Assembly (NCBI GenBank): GCA_026122225.1
Contig: JANEZZ010002360.1
Location: 1,259,751-1,323,750 of the forward strand
Reading direction: 5' to 3'
DNA: 64,000 nt
DNA from: Heloderma charlesbogerti
Lineage: Eukaryota > Chordata > Lepidosauria > Squamata > Helodermatidae
Below, one piece after another: positions 46,201-55,301 of the stretch. How positions within the stretch are numbered: the stretch's first letter is position 1; each line of letters starts with the position of its first letter. The notes below the pieces were generated by a model. The model was not told the DNA's origin. It did no database searches and was given only the letters and a program-made list of their open reading frames with translations. The translations under genes were made by a program, and so were the position numbers.

Positions 46201-49200
46201 TTAAAGAGGTGGTGAAACCCGTGGCGGAATGGCCTCCCACTCCCCTCCACCCCACGGAATCCCCCTGAGACAAAGCTTACCTGGGACGGAGGCAGACGCG
46301 GTGGCTCCGGCGGCGGCGGCTGGTCTCTCGGCCGGCTGCTGTTAGGGATGGACAAAAGGGACTTACCTCGTCCCGCAGCTTGCTTTGCGGTGGGGGGGAG
46401 GCGCTTCAGTGCTCCCCCCAAAGTTCAGGTGAGGGGGGGAGGCGCCCTGCCTCGCCCGGCTGAAATTCAGGCCGGGGGGAGGCGCCCCATCCCTCACCGC
46501 CGAAATTCAGGCCAGAGAGGAGCGCCCGGTCTCCCCAGCCGCGAAAAAAAAAATTAAAGTAAACACACACACACACACCCGTGATAGGCTACGTAACGAT
46601 GTACGTAGCCTATCACGGCTAGATTTCCAAAGTTAGCCGTGATAGCCTACGTAAATCGTCACGTAGCCTATCACGGGTGACTTTGAAAAAAAAAAAAGCA
46701 TGTACGGAAATGGCGGCGCCCATGGGGTGCCACCATTTGCGTTCCTTAGTTTGGCACGTCTAGACTACGTAATGATTTACACAGACTACGGCGAAAATAA
46801 GGGAACGCTATTTGCATTGCCCTTATTTTCGCCGTAGTCTACGTAAATCGTTACGTAGACTAGACGTGTCTAACTAAGGAACACAAATGGCGGCTCCCCA
46901 TGGGCACCACCATTTGCGTACGCGCTTTTTTTTTTTTTTTTCAAAGTCACCCATGATAGGCTACGTGACGATTTATGTAGCCTATCATGGCTGACTTTGG
47001 AAATCTAGCTGTGATAGGCTACATAAATCGTTACGTAGCCTATCACAGGTGTGTTTGTTTGTTTTTTACTTTACTTTTTTATTTTGCAATGGCGTCGGTG
47101 GCAGCCGGTCAGAAGACCAGCCGTTGCCCCCGCCCCCGCCAAAACGCCGCCAAACCGACCACCGCCGGGACCCGCCGCCGAGAGGGACATTCGCACGAGG
47201 TAAGTCCCATCCCTGGGGGGGGGCGGGGGGCTGGCGGAGAATTTCCCCACCAATTTCGGGGGGCCGAATGCGTTGGCATTCGGCCTCCTGGAGATTCGTG
47301 GAGAAATTGTCCGCCATCCCTAGCTGCTGTGGTGGCAAATGGCAGGCGTTTTAGCGGCCGCCATCTGCGTCCTTCCAGGCTGCCATGATAGGCTACGTAA
47401 GTATTTACATAGCCAATCACTGCAAAAAGCCGGGACACAAATGGCCACCGCTATGCCATTTGGGTCCCTGCTCTTTGCCGTGATTAGGGGTGGACGAAAG
47501 TCGCTTACCTGTCGTCGAAGGCCATTCGCGGTGGGGGGGAGCGCTTCGCTGCTCCCCCTGCGAAGTTCAGGCCTGGGGGGGAGGCTTCCCGCCTCGCCCA
47601 GCCGAAATTCAGGCCGGGGGGGAGGCTTCCCGCCTCGCCCGGCCGCGAACGCAGGAGTAAAAAAAAAAAAAGCCCCCTGATAGGCTACGTGACGATTCAC
47701 GTAGCCTATCACAGCTAGATCTGCAAAGTCAGCCGTGATAGGCTACGTGAATCGTCACGTAGCCTATCCCGGGTGACTTTAAAAAAAAAAAAAAAAGCGC
47801 GTACGCGAATGGCGGCCCCCATAGGGAGCCGCCATTCGCGTTCCTTATTTAGTGGCTGTCGTCTACGTAAATGTTTACGTAGACTAAGGCGAAAATAAGG
47901 GCAACGCAAATAGCGTTGCCCTTATTTTCGCTGTAGTCTACGTAAACATTTACGTAGACGACAGCCACCAAATAAGGAACGGGAATGGCGGCTCCCTATG
48001 GGGGCCGCCATTATCCGTACACACTTTTTTTTTTTTAAGTCACCCGGGATAGGCTACGTGACGATTCACGTAGCCTATCACGGCTGACTTGGCAAATCTA
48101 GCCATGATAGGCTACGTGAATCGTCACGTAGCCTATCAGGGGACGTGTGTTTTTTTTTTTCTTTGATTGCAATGGCGGGGGCGGCAGCCGGTCGAAAGAC
48201 CGGCTGCCGCTTCCGCCCCGCTCGAACACCGGACGAACCGCCAGTCGGACCCGCCGCCGGGAGGGACATTCAGGGAAGGTAAGTCCCGTCCCGGGGGGTG
48301 CGGGGGGGGTGCGGAGGATTTCTCACCGAAACTTGTTCGGGGGGCCGAACGCGTTGGCGCTCGGCCCCCCGAAGTTTCGGGGAGAAATTCTCCGCCATCC
48401 CTAGCCATGATAGGTTACGTCAATACTTATGTAGCCTATCACAGCAGCCTGGAAGGATGCAAATGGCGGCCGCTATGAGGGCCGCCATTAGCGGCCGCTG
48501 CAGCCCAGATGCGGCCGGAACTGAGGAGGATTCCGGGGGGAGGGACGGAGCACCTCCCCCCCACCGGGGATGCCCCAGTGCAGAACCAGGTAAGTGTTTC
48601 GTACATCCCTAGTGGAGACAAGGGGCAGACTGTAAGAAGTAACACAATGCCAAGTTGGGGCAATACACATTGGAGCCAGAATGAAGGTGAAATTTTGTGA
48701 GGAGATTCCCATCCTCCCCATCTGTTATGGGGAGCAATCGAGGGATATTATGAAAGCATTCTGGTTCAGGCTTGATCTCTGCAGTATTCTACATTAAGAG
48801 ACCTGAATCTTCCTAAAAAGCAAAGGGTTGGAGTAAAATAGTGCCCCTCCCCTTTCACACGCATCTCACGCAGATGTAGGAAGGGTGGGTGATGACCCCA
48901 CATGCTGATAAGACCCTTCCAGGACAATTTAGCATCCCTGCAATCTGAAAGAGCAAAATATCTCCCACATCTGAAGATAGGGATGTACAAAAGTCACTTA
49001 CCTTTTCGCGGATGTAATTCCCGGTTGCGGGGGGAGGTGCTCTGTCCCTCCCCCTGGAATCCTCGACGGGGGGGAGGTGATCCGGTACTGCCCCTGGAAT
49101 CCTGCCCGGCCAGTTCCGCTCTGTGCAGCCGGCCAGGGCAGTGCGCAGCCGGAGTTCCAGCCACGGATGGGCTGCTGCGGATGCAAATGGTGGCGGCGCT

Positions 49201-52200
49201 ATTTGCGACCAGCCAGGCTGCTGTGATAGGCTACAGAAGTATTTACATAGCCTATCAAGCCAGGTCAAAAAAACTCAAAACAAAACAGTGTACGCAAATG
49301 GCTGTGGCTACGGCGGCTGCCATTTGGGTTCCCTCTTTTCCGCCGTTTTAGCCTACATAAATATTTACGTAGGCTGTCACGGCGAAAAAAAGGGGAACGG
49401 AAATAGCGTAGTGGGCGCTATTTGTGTTTCTTTTTTTTTCACCGTAATAGCTGACATAAATATTTACATAGGCTAAAACGGCGGGGGAAAAAAGAAACAC
49501 AAATGGCACCCACTATGCCATTTGCATTCCCCTTTTCTTTGCCGTAATAGCCTACATAAATATTTATGTAAGCTAAAACGGCAAAAAGTAGGGAACTCAA
49601 ATGGCAGCCGCCATAGCTGCCGCCATTTGCGTACAATTTTTTTTTTGGCTTGATGTGATAGGCTACGTAAATACTTACATAGCCTATTGCAGCAGCTTCA
49701 CAGGATGCAAATGGCGGCTGCTACAGCAGCCCCCATTTGCATCCGCAGCAGCCCGTCCGTGGCTGGAACTCCGGCTGCCGACAGCCCTGGCCGGCAGCAC
49801 CGCGGAGCTGCTGTGGAGCGGAGCCGGCCCACAGAGGATTCTGGGGAGAGGGACGGAGCGTCTCCCCCCCCCCACGAATCCAAGCTGTGAAAAGGTAAGT
49901 GACTTTCGTACATCCCTACTATCTCCCCTATCCCATTTATATAGCAGATAATCTGGCTTGGATTTATTGCTTGTCCCTGGCCTCCTGCCCCCAACCATTT
50001 GCAGAACGCCATCATCCTATTCAGATGGAGCAAATTGGGAGCAATAGCACAGGAAGACGGACATTCCTCTAAATTTGAGAAGTACAGAGGTCAGAGAGGA
50101 GGCTTGGAGGTGCCAAGAGGGCCTTCCTCTGAAGGCAGTGGAGAGAGGTCTGGTGACCCCTCAGTTGACAACTGGGGCAGGGCGGAGAGACAGCACCACA
50201 CCTGTTTTAAAAGAGATTCCTTGCCTAACACTCAGCTTCAGGGTGCAGATTAAGGTGCTGATCCATTTGAAGCCCTCTAAGATCAGGGTAGCAAAAAGTA
50301 GGGCCATGCACAGCCCACTCAACCTAACTCAGAGCTCTGTTTAGAAGACTCCAATCATCATGAACTCGCCTCAACCGCCCCTGAAGCTGGGTTGACCCAC
50401 TTCTCCAGTTCTGAAGCAACATCTAGAGACCCGAAGCAGAAGGGGGGAAACCCCCACCGAAAGTGACCCCCCACTGTCATTGCCACCCCCAGAGAACCCC
50501 CACTCCTTACCTGGATCTGTCGGGAGTGCCTGCACCCATTGGCCTCTGCAAGGGGGTCACCTTTCATTTATTTTTTAAAATGGCATTTTGTATTACTGGA
50601 AGAAGAAGAGTCACCATTTTGAAAGGGAAAGGCAACTCCATCTAAGAGAGTGATGGCTGCATGTGATTCCCTGGAGACCAGGTAAGGAGTGAGAGGCTCA
50701 CACAGCAGGGTGGGGTTGCTGTCCACATCGGGCTGAAGCACCCCCAATGCTCTTCAGAGTGATCCAACCCATATTGGAGTTCTTTGGCCTGATCCTGACC
50801 TGCTCTGGAATTGCACCGCTTTGCACCGCAGCACCCAGACACACTAGGGATTCAGGCTTCAGACTGACGTGGCTAACAACCCTAGTAAAAATGTCCTCTT
50901 CCACATGACTCTTGGATATGTTGTCTTAGAGCATCTGATGAGGCCTGCTCCAACTGGCAAGGCCAGCTGAGATTTGGCTGGTGACAATTGGCAGGAAGTC
51001 CTTTTGAGGTGTGGCAACATCCCTGGAGATGCTGGTCTGCCATGAGTCTCAAGCAGGAAGTCCTTTTTGTTTCAAGAGGCCTTTCTAATATTTGAATGGG
51101 ATTTTCATGTGGTGATCCTTTTGTGTTGAATTGCTGGTTTTTACGTAGTGCTTTTATTCATTAAATTCAATGTATTGTGTGGGTTGGTACTACGGATGTA
51201 CGATACTCCCCTTACCTGGTTCCACCAGGTTCTGCTGGAGGGGGAGGCGCTCCGTCCCTCCCCCTGGAATCCTGGCCAGCCAGGTCTGCTCCGCGGGGAT
51301 CTGCCGAGCTGCTGGCTGGCTCTGCCACCAGGAGATCCGCCCCAGGTAAGTCTCATCCCGGAGGGGATCCGGGGGGGGGGGGTGGCAAGCCGTTCCTCCA
51401 CAGATTTCGGGGGGCCGAATGCACTGGCATTCGGCCTCACTGAGATCCGTGGCGGAATTCTCTGCCATCCCTGGTTGGTACAGTGGAGACTGATGGCTCT
51501 GATTATGGAGGGGCTGTGGATCCCTTCTGGGTTTTAGTCAGAACCATCCAGAACTATACAACAGTTATCCAAGGTGCTGAACGTATTTGGGGGATATAAA
51601 TCCATCAGGTACCCCGCTCCTTAAAATGCCTTTCCATCTCCAGCTGTGCCATGAGGCCTCTGATCTTTCCTTTGCCTTCTACCCTGCCACTGAAGATCAA
51701 AACACAGAAGAGGAGAGGGCCTTTCCAATGGTGGTGCCCATCCTCCCGCAAAAAGCTCATCTCCCTCCCCCATCGTTCACCGTTATTGCATGTACATGTC
51801 TTGAAGCTTGTCCTTTTATTGCTGTTGCTTGTAATTTCTGTTATTCTGGGATTGTCTTTTAGTTCATTTCATTGTTGTACGTACCTTTTCCCCTCCAGTT
51901 TTATATTGTCTTCAGTACATGTATAGTATAGGTGGCATAAACATTTTGAAACAAACCGACCAAAAACGTCCATGCCATGTTGTGATGCATAAATAGTGCT
52001 TCCCTTAAACAATGACCTGGGATCACTTCTAAATCACTTAGGGTCACAAGCGCTAGAAACCCTGTTGGGTCCTGTCTAAATTGGAGGACTCATTTCCATA
52101 GGCACAAATATTCATAACACTGTTTTCCTGGATGCTCCTTCTCTTTGTTGCTAGACCGTGCCTCATTCCAGATGCACTGAGAGCTGTCGCCGTGGATACT

Positions 52201-55200
52201 ACAAGGAGGTCCAAGAAGGAGAGCCACCATGCTGCTATGCTTGCGCTCCATGTGCGGAAGGAACCATCTCCATTCAGGAAGGTAGGCAAGATCAGAAGAA
52301 TGGGAGTTCCCCAGGGCAACTCCTTGAATATGATGAACTCACAGCCCTATTTTACTTCTCTCTTTTTTTCTCTTAAACCCCTTTAGCAAAACATTCCATG
52401 AGTAGGTAAGAGGAGGCTTCTTAAATGACTGTTGCTCCTAGTGTAAAACATCATGGGAATCCCTTATGGTCATGGGCCATTCACTACTGCTCAGCCTGAA
52501 ATACCTCATGATGCTAGGGATGTACGAATCCCTTACCTTGCTCTGCTGAGAGGCATCCACGGTGGAGGGGAGATGCTCCGTCCCTCCTGCCGGAATCCTC
52601 GACGGGGGGGGGAGACGCTCGGTCCCTCCCCCCAGAATCTTGCTTGGCCGGCTCTGCTCCGCGGCCAAGCCGCAGAGCCGCTGGCCAGCTCTGGCCAACT
52701 CCGGCAACCCACAACCGGACATCCAGCTGCTGGGCAGCCCTGCAGGGATGCAAATGGCGGCTGTCGTAGCCGCCACCATTTGCGTCCCTGTATTGAGCCA
52801 TGATAGGCTACATAAATATTTACATAGCCGATCATGACAGGGGGAAACTATCACAGCTTGAAGAGGAGGCACCGAATGGCTGCCGCAGGATGACCGCCAT
52901 TCGCAAAGCAGCACAGATAGGGGTGGACGAAAGTCGCTTACCTGTCGTCGAAGGCCATTCGCGGTGGGGGGGAGCGCTTCGCTGCTCCCCCCGCGAAGTT
53001 CAGGCCGGGGGGGGAGGCTTCCCGCCTCACCCGGCCGAAATTCAGGCCGGGAAGGAGGCTTCCCGCCTCGCCCGGCCGAAATTCAGGCCGGGGAGGAGGC
53101 GCATCGCCTCGCCCGGCCGCGAACGCGAAAGTAAAAAAAAAAAAAAAAAAACGCCCCCTGATAGGCTACGTGATGATTCACGTAGCCTATCACGGCTAGA
53201 TCTGCAAAGTCAGCCATAATAGGCTACATGAATCGTCACGTAGCCTATCACGGGTGACTTCAAAAAAAAAAAAGCGCGTACGCGAATGGCGGCCCCCATA
53301 GGGAGCTGCCATTCGCGTTCCTTATTTAGTGGCTGTCGTCTACGTAAATGTTTACGTAGACTACGGCGAAAATAAGAGCAACGCAAATAGCGTTGCCCTT
53401 ATTTTCGCCGTAGTCTACGTAAACATTTACGTAGACTACAGCCACCAAATAAGGAACGGGAATGGCAGCTCCCTATGGGGGCCGCCATTATCCGTACACA
53501 CTTTTTTTTTTTTTTTAAGTCACCCGGGATAGGCTACGTGACGATTCACGTAGCCTATCATGGCTGACTTGGCAAATCTAGCCGTGATAGGCTACGTGAA
53601 TCGTCACGTAACCTATCAGGGGACGTGTTTGTTTTTTTTTCTTTGATTGCAATGGCGGGGGCGGCAGCCGTTGCAAGACGGCTGCCGCTTCCGCCCCGCT
53701 CGAACACCGGACGAACCGCCAGCTGGACCCGCCGCCGGGAGGGACATTCAGGGAAGGTAAGTCCCATCCCGGGGGGGGTGCGGTGGGCGGGGGGGGTGCG
53801 GAGGATTTCTCACCGAAACTTGTTCGGGGGGCCGAACGCGTTGGCGCTCGGTCCCCCGAAGTTTCGGGGAGAAATTCTCCGCCATCCCTAAGTGCAGATG
53901 GGAGCAGGTAAGTGCTCCGTTTTGCACTCCTTTTGTGGGTTGGGGGGGGCTTTGTTGATTAAATACATAAATCACAAGCCACTCAGCTACCAGGTAGCTT
54001 TACATGCTTTACAGGATTATTATGAAGATAAGAACAGGATAACCTCACAGAAACTCCCTTACCCTGAACAACGTTGGGATTAATACCCTCACTTTTCCAT
54101 ATTTAAACCAGGTAGGGAGCTGTGTTTATTCCAAGTCAGCCCATCAATCCATCTAGCCCACTCTTCTCTGTTCTTCTCTGACTGCCAACCACTCTGTAAT
54201 GCCCAGCAGAGATATTACAGTACCTTTCCTGACCCTGCTACTACTAAGGTTCTCGCCTGGTGATGAGGCCATAGACTGATCTGGTCCCAAAACAGGTCCT
54301 CTGTGAGGGAATGTTTCTCTCTCTCCTTGCCCAACTGCACATTTTTTCTGGAGGTACAGTTGATGTGAATTCTGCTGAACGCACTCTCCATCTTCTCAGA
54401 TGCCGACCATTGCATCAAGTGTCTGGAAGATCAGCATCCAAACACGGACAGAGATCAATGTGTCCCCAAGGAGATAACCTTCCTCACCTATGAAGAACCT
54501 TTGGGGATTGTCCTGATTTCCTTTAGTCTATTCTTGTCCTTATCCACGGGCTTCGTATTAGGAATCTTCATGAAATACCAAGAAACTCCAATAATCAAGG
54601 CCAACAACCGAGACCTCTCCTACATTCTCCTCATCTTCATCACGCTTTCCTTCTTGTCCTCCTTCCTGTTCATAGGGCGGCCAAGGAAAGTGACTTGCCT
54701 TCTCCGTCAAACAGTCTTCAGCATCATCTTCTCAGTTGCCGTTTCTTCAGTGTTGGCCAAAACCATCATGGTGGTGTTGGCTTTCCTGGCCACAAAACCA
54801 GGGAACAGAGTGAAGAGATGGCTGGGGAAGAGTCTTGCAAACTCCATTGTCAGTTCTTGTTCTGGTGTCCAAGTTGTCATCTGCACCATCTGGCTAGGGA
54901 GCTCTGCCCCATTCCCTGACTCTGACATGCACTCGCAGGCTGGATGGATCATCCTGCAATGCAATGAAGGATCTGTCGCCTTCTTTTATTCTGCCCTCGG
55001 CTACATGGGCTTCCTGGCTGCCATCTGCTTCACAGTGGCTTTCCTAGCCAGGAAGCTGCCTGGGGCCTTCAATGAAGCCAAACTGATCACCTTCAGCATG
55101 CTGGTCTTCTGCAGTGTTTGGCTGTCCTTTGTGCCCTCCTACCTGAGCACGAAGGGGAAATACATGGTGGCCGTGCAGGTCTTCTCGATCTTGGCCTCCA

Positions 55201-55301
55201 GTGCTGGGCTGTTGGGCTGCATCTTTCTTCCCAAGTGCTACATCATTGTACTGAGACCTGATCTGAATACGAAGGAGCATATCATGTTCAAAACAAACTA
55301 G
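26483..55301 (+). CDS. Vomeronasal type-2 receptor (V2R), six exons, apparently intact
   Basis: This is a family C G-protein-coupled receptor of the V2R group, which detects peptide or protein pheromone cues at the surface of vomeronasal neurons. The CDS is join(26483..26700, 31193..31484, 33622..34431, 42040..42267, 52155..52281, 54400..55301). It totals 2577 nt, or 858 residues plus stop, which is normal for V2Rs (about 850). All five introns are GT-AG, their phases match, and no exon has an internal stop. Domain order is signal peptide (residues 1 to about 18), Venus-flytrap ligand-binding domain (about 19-520), cysteine-rich NCD3G linker (about 520-600), seven transmembrane helices (about 600-845) and a short tail. 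The six-exon layout is the family standard. Introns are long because they are filled with transposons. Expression cannot be judged from sequence. The paralogous pseudogene lies upstream on the same strand. Confidence 0.9.
26701..27914. other. V2R intron 1, first part
   Basis: Unique-looking sequence with a (GT)n tract at about 27172-27205. No exon or mobile element is recognised. Confidence 0.6.
27923..28899. mobile_element. Full-length hAT-like palindromic MITE with perfect 8-bp TSD
   Basis: It begins TAGGGATGTACGAAAGGGAC and ends TTCTCTGACATCCCTA. The duplication GAAATAGG is exact (27915-27922 and 28900-28907). The central palindrome lies around 28380-28412. A hairpin with a GAAA loop sits at about 28670-28695. 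Confidence 0.95.
28908..29560. other. V2R intron 1, unassigned
   Basis: AT-rich, possibly an old LINE but not identified. A 13-bp unit (CAGACTGTTTTC-like) is repeated three times at about 29248-29286. Confidence 0.45.
29560..29995 (-). mobile_element. L2-like LINE 3' region fragment
   Basis: It shares with 42660-42790 the phrases CAGCCGGGGTGCCACAG-like and CTTCCTTTGGCAGGGGCT, a segment common in the 3' part of reptile L2-type elements. Short and without coding capacity. Confidence 0.55.
29996..31192. other. V2R intron 1, last part
   Basis: AT-rich. It has a (GT)n tract at about 30886-30925 and (GACA)n at about 30957-30976. The exon 2 acceptor is at its end. Confidence 0.6.
31193..31484 (+). 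CDS. V2R gene exon 2 (ligand-binding domain)
   Basis: The acceptor TTTTGCAG ends at 31192. The first base completes an Asn codon with exon 1. The exon encodes [20 protein letters not shown] and [15 protein letters not shown], the conserved lobe-1 region of V2R and calcium-sensing-receptor-like Venus-flytrap domains (FAIxEINxNPxLLPNxTLG). It ends KIPQ in phase 0 before GTGTGA. Length is 292 nt. Confidence 0.9.
31485..32089. other. V2R intron 2, first part
   Basis: No gene or repeat is recognised. Confidence 0.5.
32090..33440 (-). mobile_element. L2-like LINE fragment in V2R intron 2
   Basis: Minus-strand remnants include [20 protein letters not shown] and a [20 protein letters not shown] stretch, the reverse-transcriptase region seen better preserved at 43380-46070. 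Many stops. Confidence 0.7.
33622..34431 (+). CDS. V2R gene exon 3 (main ligand-binding exon)
   Basis: This 810-nt exon (270 codons, phase 0 at both ends) encodes most of the Venus-flytrap domain. It follows CTCCCTAG. Recognisable segments are [20 protein letters not shown] (lobe 1, typically FxWTWVGL), the cysteine-containing ECFSS, and [18 protein letters not shown] near the end (V2R hallmark, AVAHALH). The exon closes with LQPWQ before GTATTC, so that WQ joins LH of exon 4 as in other V2Rs. The open frame runs on 33 nt into the intron by chance. Confidence 0.9.
34432..35491. repeat. Paralogous intron 3 segment of the intact V2R gene
   Basis: Positions 34432-34860 align with 7035-7470, and 34910-35010 with about 7655-7800. 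The remainder has no recognised feature. Confidence 0.7.
35492..35885 (-). mobile_element. Putative LTR-retroelement 3' end (minus strand)
   Basis: Read on the minus strand, an Arg/Lys-rich frame ([19 protein letters not shown] then stop, about 35795-35715) is followed by an AATAAA signal (about 35571-35576). The sequence ends CCCTTGACA at 35492. This looks like the end of a pol frame plus LTR. The second LTR and a duplication were not found. Confidence 0.45.
36092..36915. mobile_element. hAT-like palindromic MITE with perfect 8-bp TSD
   Basis: It begins TAGGGATGGGGGAGAATTTC and ends TTTCGTGCACTCCTA. The duplication CGAGGTGC is exact (36084-36091 and 36916-36923). The central palindrome is shortened compared with the 920-980-bp copies. 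Confidence 0.93.
36924..37390. other. Intronic sequence with (TG)n(AG)n tract
   Basis: It contains alternating TG then AG at about 37158-37224. No gene is recognised. Confidence 0.6.
37390..38810. repeat. Paralogous intron 3 block (intact gene side)
   Basis: It aligns with 8350-9690. It has a TTTAT-rich L2-like 3' end (37440-37510, ATACCGCCCAATAGTCGAAG) and a (CA)n tract (about 37688-37722). Confidence 0.75.
38810..38949 (+). mobile_element. L2-like LINE fragment, left part
   Basis: Encodes a [15 protein letters not shown] stretch and matches 9690-9815. It continues at 40992 after the CR1 insertion. Confidence 0.6.
38950..40991 (+). mobile_element. CR1 LINE, internally deleted, inserted in V2R intron 3
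   Basis: An ORF1-like frame (39220-39564, rich in Glu/Lys) leads into an esterase-like VVVGDSLL region (about 39566). After an internal deletion come reverse-transcriptase motifs ([34 protein letters not shown], about 40075-40215). The element ends in the CR1-type repeat ATTCTATG near 40968-40985. It is absent from the paralogous place at about 9815. Confidence 0.85.
40992..42039. repeat. L2 remnant and intron 3 end, paralogous to 9815-10657
   Basis: It aligns through shared CACTGGTGTTGGAGGCACTG and TTGCAGAGGG(A/G)TGGTTAGTT up to the exon 4 acceptor. Confidence 0.75.
42040..42267 (+). CDS. V2R gene exon 4
   Basis: The acceptor TCATTCTAG precedes the exon. It has 76 codons in phase 0, reading [33 protein letters not shown] and IAWPGHFNE, the usual V2R exon 4 with its DIVNW motif. 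The donor GTAGGG follows. It is the same length (228 nt) as the pseudogene exon at 10658-10885 and closely similar to it. Confidence 0.92.
42365..42850 (-). mobile_element. L2-like LINE 3' end
   Basis: It begins on the plus strand with (TTTA)n then ATACCGACCAATAGCC, the 3' terminus of an L2-type element in minus orientation. It continues through AGCTCATTCCACAGCC. It is 3' UTR sequence only. Confidence 0.7.
42851..43379. other. V2R intron 4, unassigned
   Basis: No repeat end or exon is recognised. Confidence 0.5.
44644..45090. mobile_element. hAT-like palindromic MITE, right end truncated
   Basis: It begins TAGGGATGGATGGAACACTT. It contains the AAATGGCGGC/GCCGCCATTT stems (44866-44897 and about 44985-45016) and a GTGATAGACTACGTAAG hairpin (about 44913-44949). 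No right terminus is found. Confidence 0.75.
45206..45746. mobile_element. hAT-like palindromic MITE with perfect 8-bp TSD
   Basis: It begins TAGGGATGTACGAAACAACT and ends TTCTCCGCCATCCCTA. The duplication ATACCAAG is exact (45198-45205 and 45747-45754). It is inserted in an L2 element. Confidence 0.94.
46075..46175 (-). mobile_element. tRNA-derived SINE fragment, paralogue of 11052-11875
   Basis: It has the same GGGATTAAACCTGGGACC (B-box complement) and CAGGTGCTCTACTG (A-box complement). It lacks the transposon and the CR1 tail piece present in the other copy. Confidence 0.75.
46343..47322. mobile_element. Nested full-length hAT-like palindromic MITE with perfect TSD
   Basis: It begins TAGGGATGGACAAAAGGGAC and ends TTGTCCGCCATCCCTA. 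The duplication GCTGCTGT is exact (46335-46342 and 47323-47330) and lies in the outer element. Confidence 0.95.
47485..48403. mobile_element. Nested full-length hAT-like palindromic MITE, young subfamily
   Basis: It begins TAGGGGTGGACGAAAGTCGC and ends TTCTCCGCCATCCCTA. Flanks GCCGTGAT (47477-47484) and GCCATGAT (48404-48411) differ by one CpG-type change. It has a perfect 13-bp stem with a GAAA loop at 48181-48210. Confidence 0.95.
48612..48977. repeat. Paralogous intron 4 block (intact gene side)
   Basis: It aligns with 11920-12037 joined to 12535-12780, so it shows the empty site of the 12038-12534 element. Confidence 0.8.
48978..49918. mobile_element. Long hAT-like palindromic MITE, no matching TSD
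   Basis: It begins TAGGGATGTACAAAAGTCAC and ends TTTCGTACATCCCTA. Flanks TCTGAAGA and CTATCTCC do not match. It has a ladder of hairpins with TAAATATTTA loops (about 49350, 49445, 49550), as in 5917-6999. Confidence 0.8.
49919..51182. repeat. V2R intron 4, partly paralogous
   Basis: Positions 50090-50790 align with 12900-13515, and 50791-51080 with 14683-14990. No exon. Confidence 0.7.
51191..51473. mobile_element. Short hAT-like MITE with perfect 8-bp TSD
   Basis: It begins TACGGATGTACGATACTCCC (third base mutated) and ends TTCTCTGCCATCCCTG. The duplication GTTGGTAC is exact (51183-51190 and 51474-51481). It lacks the hairpin interior. Confidence 0.9.
51482..52154. repeat. V2R intron 4 end, paralogous to about 15030-15388
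   Basis: It shares GTTATCCAAGGTGCTGAAC and the region before the exon 5 acceptor. Confidence 0.75.
52155..52281 (+). CDS. V2R gene exon 5 (cysteine-rich linker)
   Basis: This 127-nt exon follows TTGTTGCTAG. It encodes [17 protein letters not shown] and [17 protein letters not shown], the first part of the NCD3G cysteine-rich domain that couples the ligand-binding head to the membrane part. Six or more Cys are in family positions. The exon ends one base into a codon, and exon 6 supplies the other two bases. Confidence 0.92.
52515..53955. mobile_element. Outer hAT-like MITE with nested insertion, right end lost
   Basis: It begins TAGGGATGTACGAATCCCTT, much like 19473. It resumes after the nested element with GGGAGCAGGTAAGTGCTCCG and fades at about 53955 into V2R intron 5. 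Confidence 0.8.
52918..53890. mobile_element. Nested full-length hAT-like palindromic MITE, young subfamily
   Basis: It begins TAGGGGTGGACGAAAGTCGC and ends TTCTCCGCCATCCCTA. Flanks AGCACAGA and AGTGCAGA are the two single-strand deamination products of AGCGCAGA. Closely similar to 47485-48403 and 55469-56399. Confidence 0.94.
54400..55301 (+). CDS. V2R gene exon 6 (end of linker, seven transmembrane helices, stop)
   Basis: The acceptor TTCTCAG ends at 54399. The exon opens [15 protein letters not shown] and [19 protein letters not shown], completing the cysteine-rich linker. Seven hydrophobic helices follow: near [110 protein letters not shown] and [20 protein letters not shown]. The family tail motif [19 protein letters not shown] precedes the TAG. 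The length of 902 nt is usual for V2R last exons. Confidence 0.95.

Larger units (their letters stand above)
46217..48611. mobile_element. Outer hAT-like MITE containing two nested insertions
   Basis: The left edge at about 46217 reads ACCCGTGGCGGAAT (decayed) after GTGGTGAA. The right edge TTTCGTACATCCCTA ends at 48611 before GTGGAGAC (six of eight match). Its body is split into 46217-46342, 47323-47484 and 48404-48611. The paralogous intron at about 11915 lacks the whole block. Confidence 0.8.

Noticed and set aside
46987..47062. Recurrent peptide like VIGYVNxYVAYHG in many frames
   Set aside because: It is the translation of the hairpin GTGATAGGCTACGTAA...TATCAC, which reads alike on both strands. 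It is not a protein family.
54695..54964. Alternative frames within V2R exon 6
   Set aside because: They are shadows of the seven-helix frame with no family resemblance.
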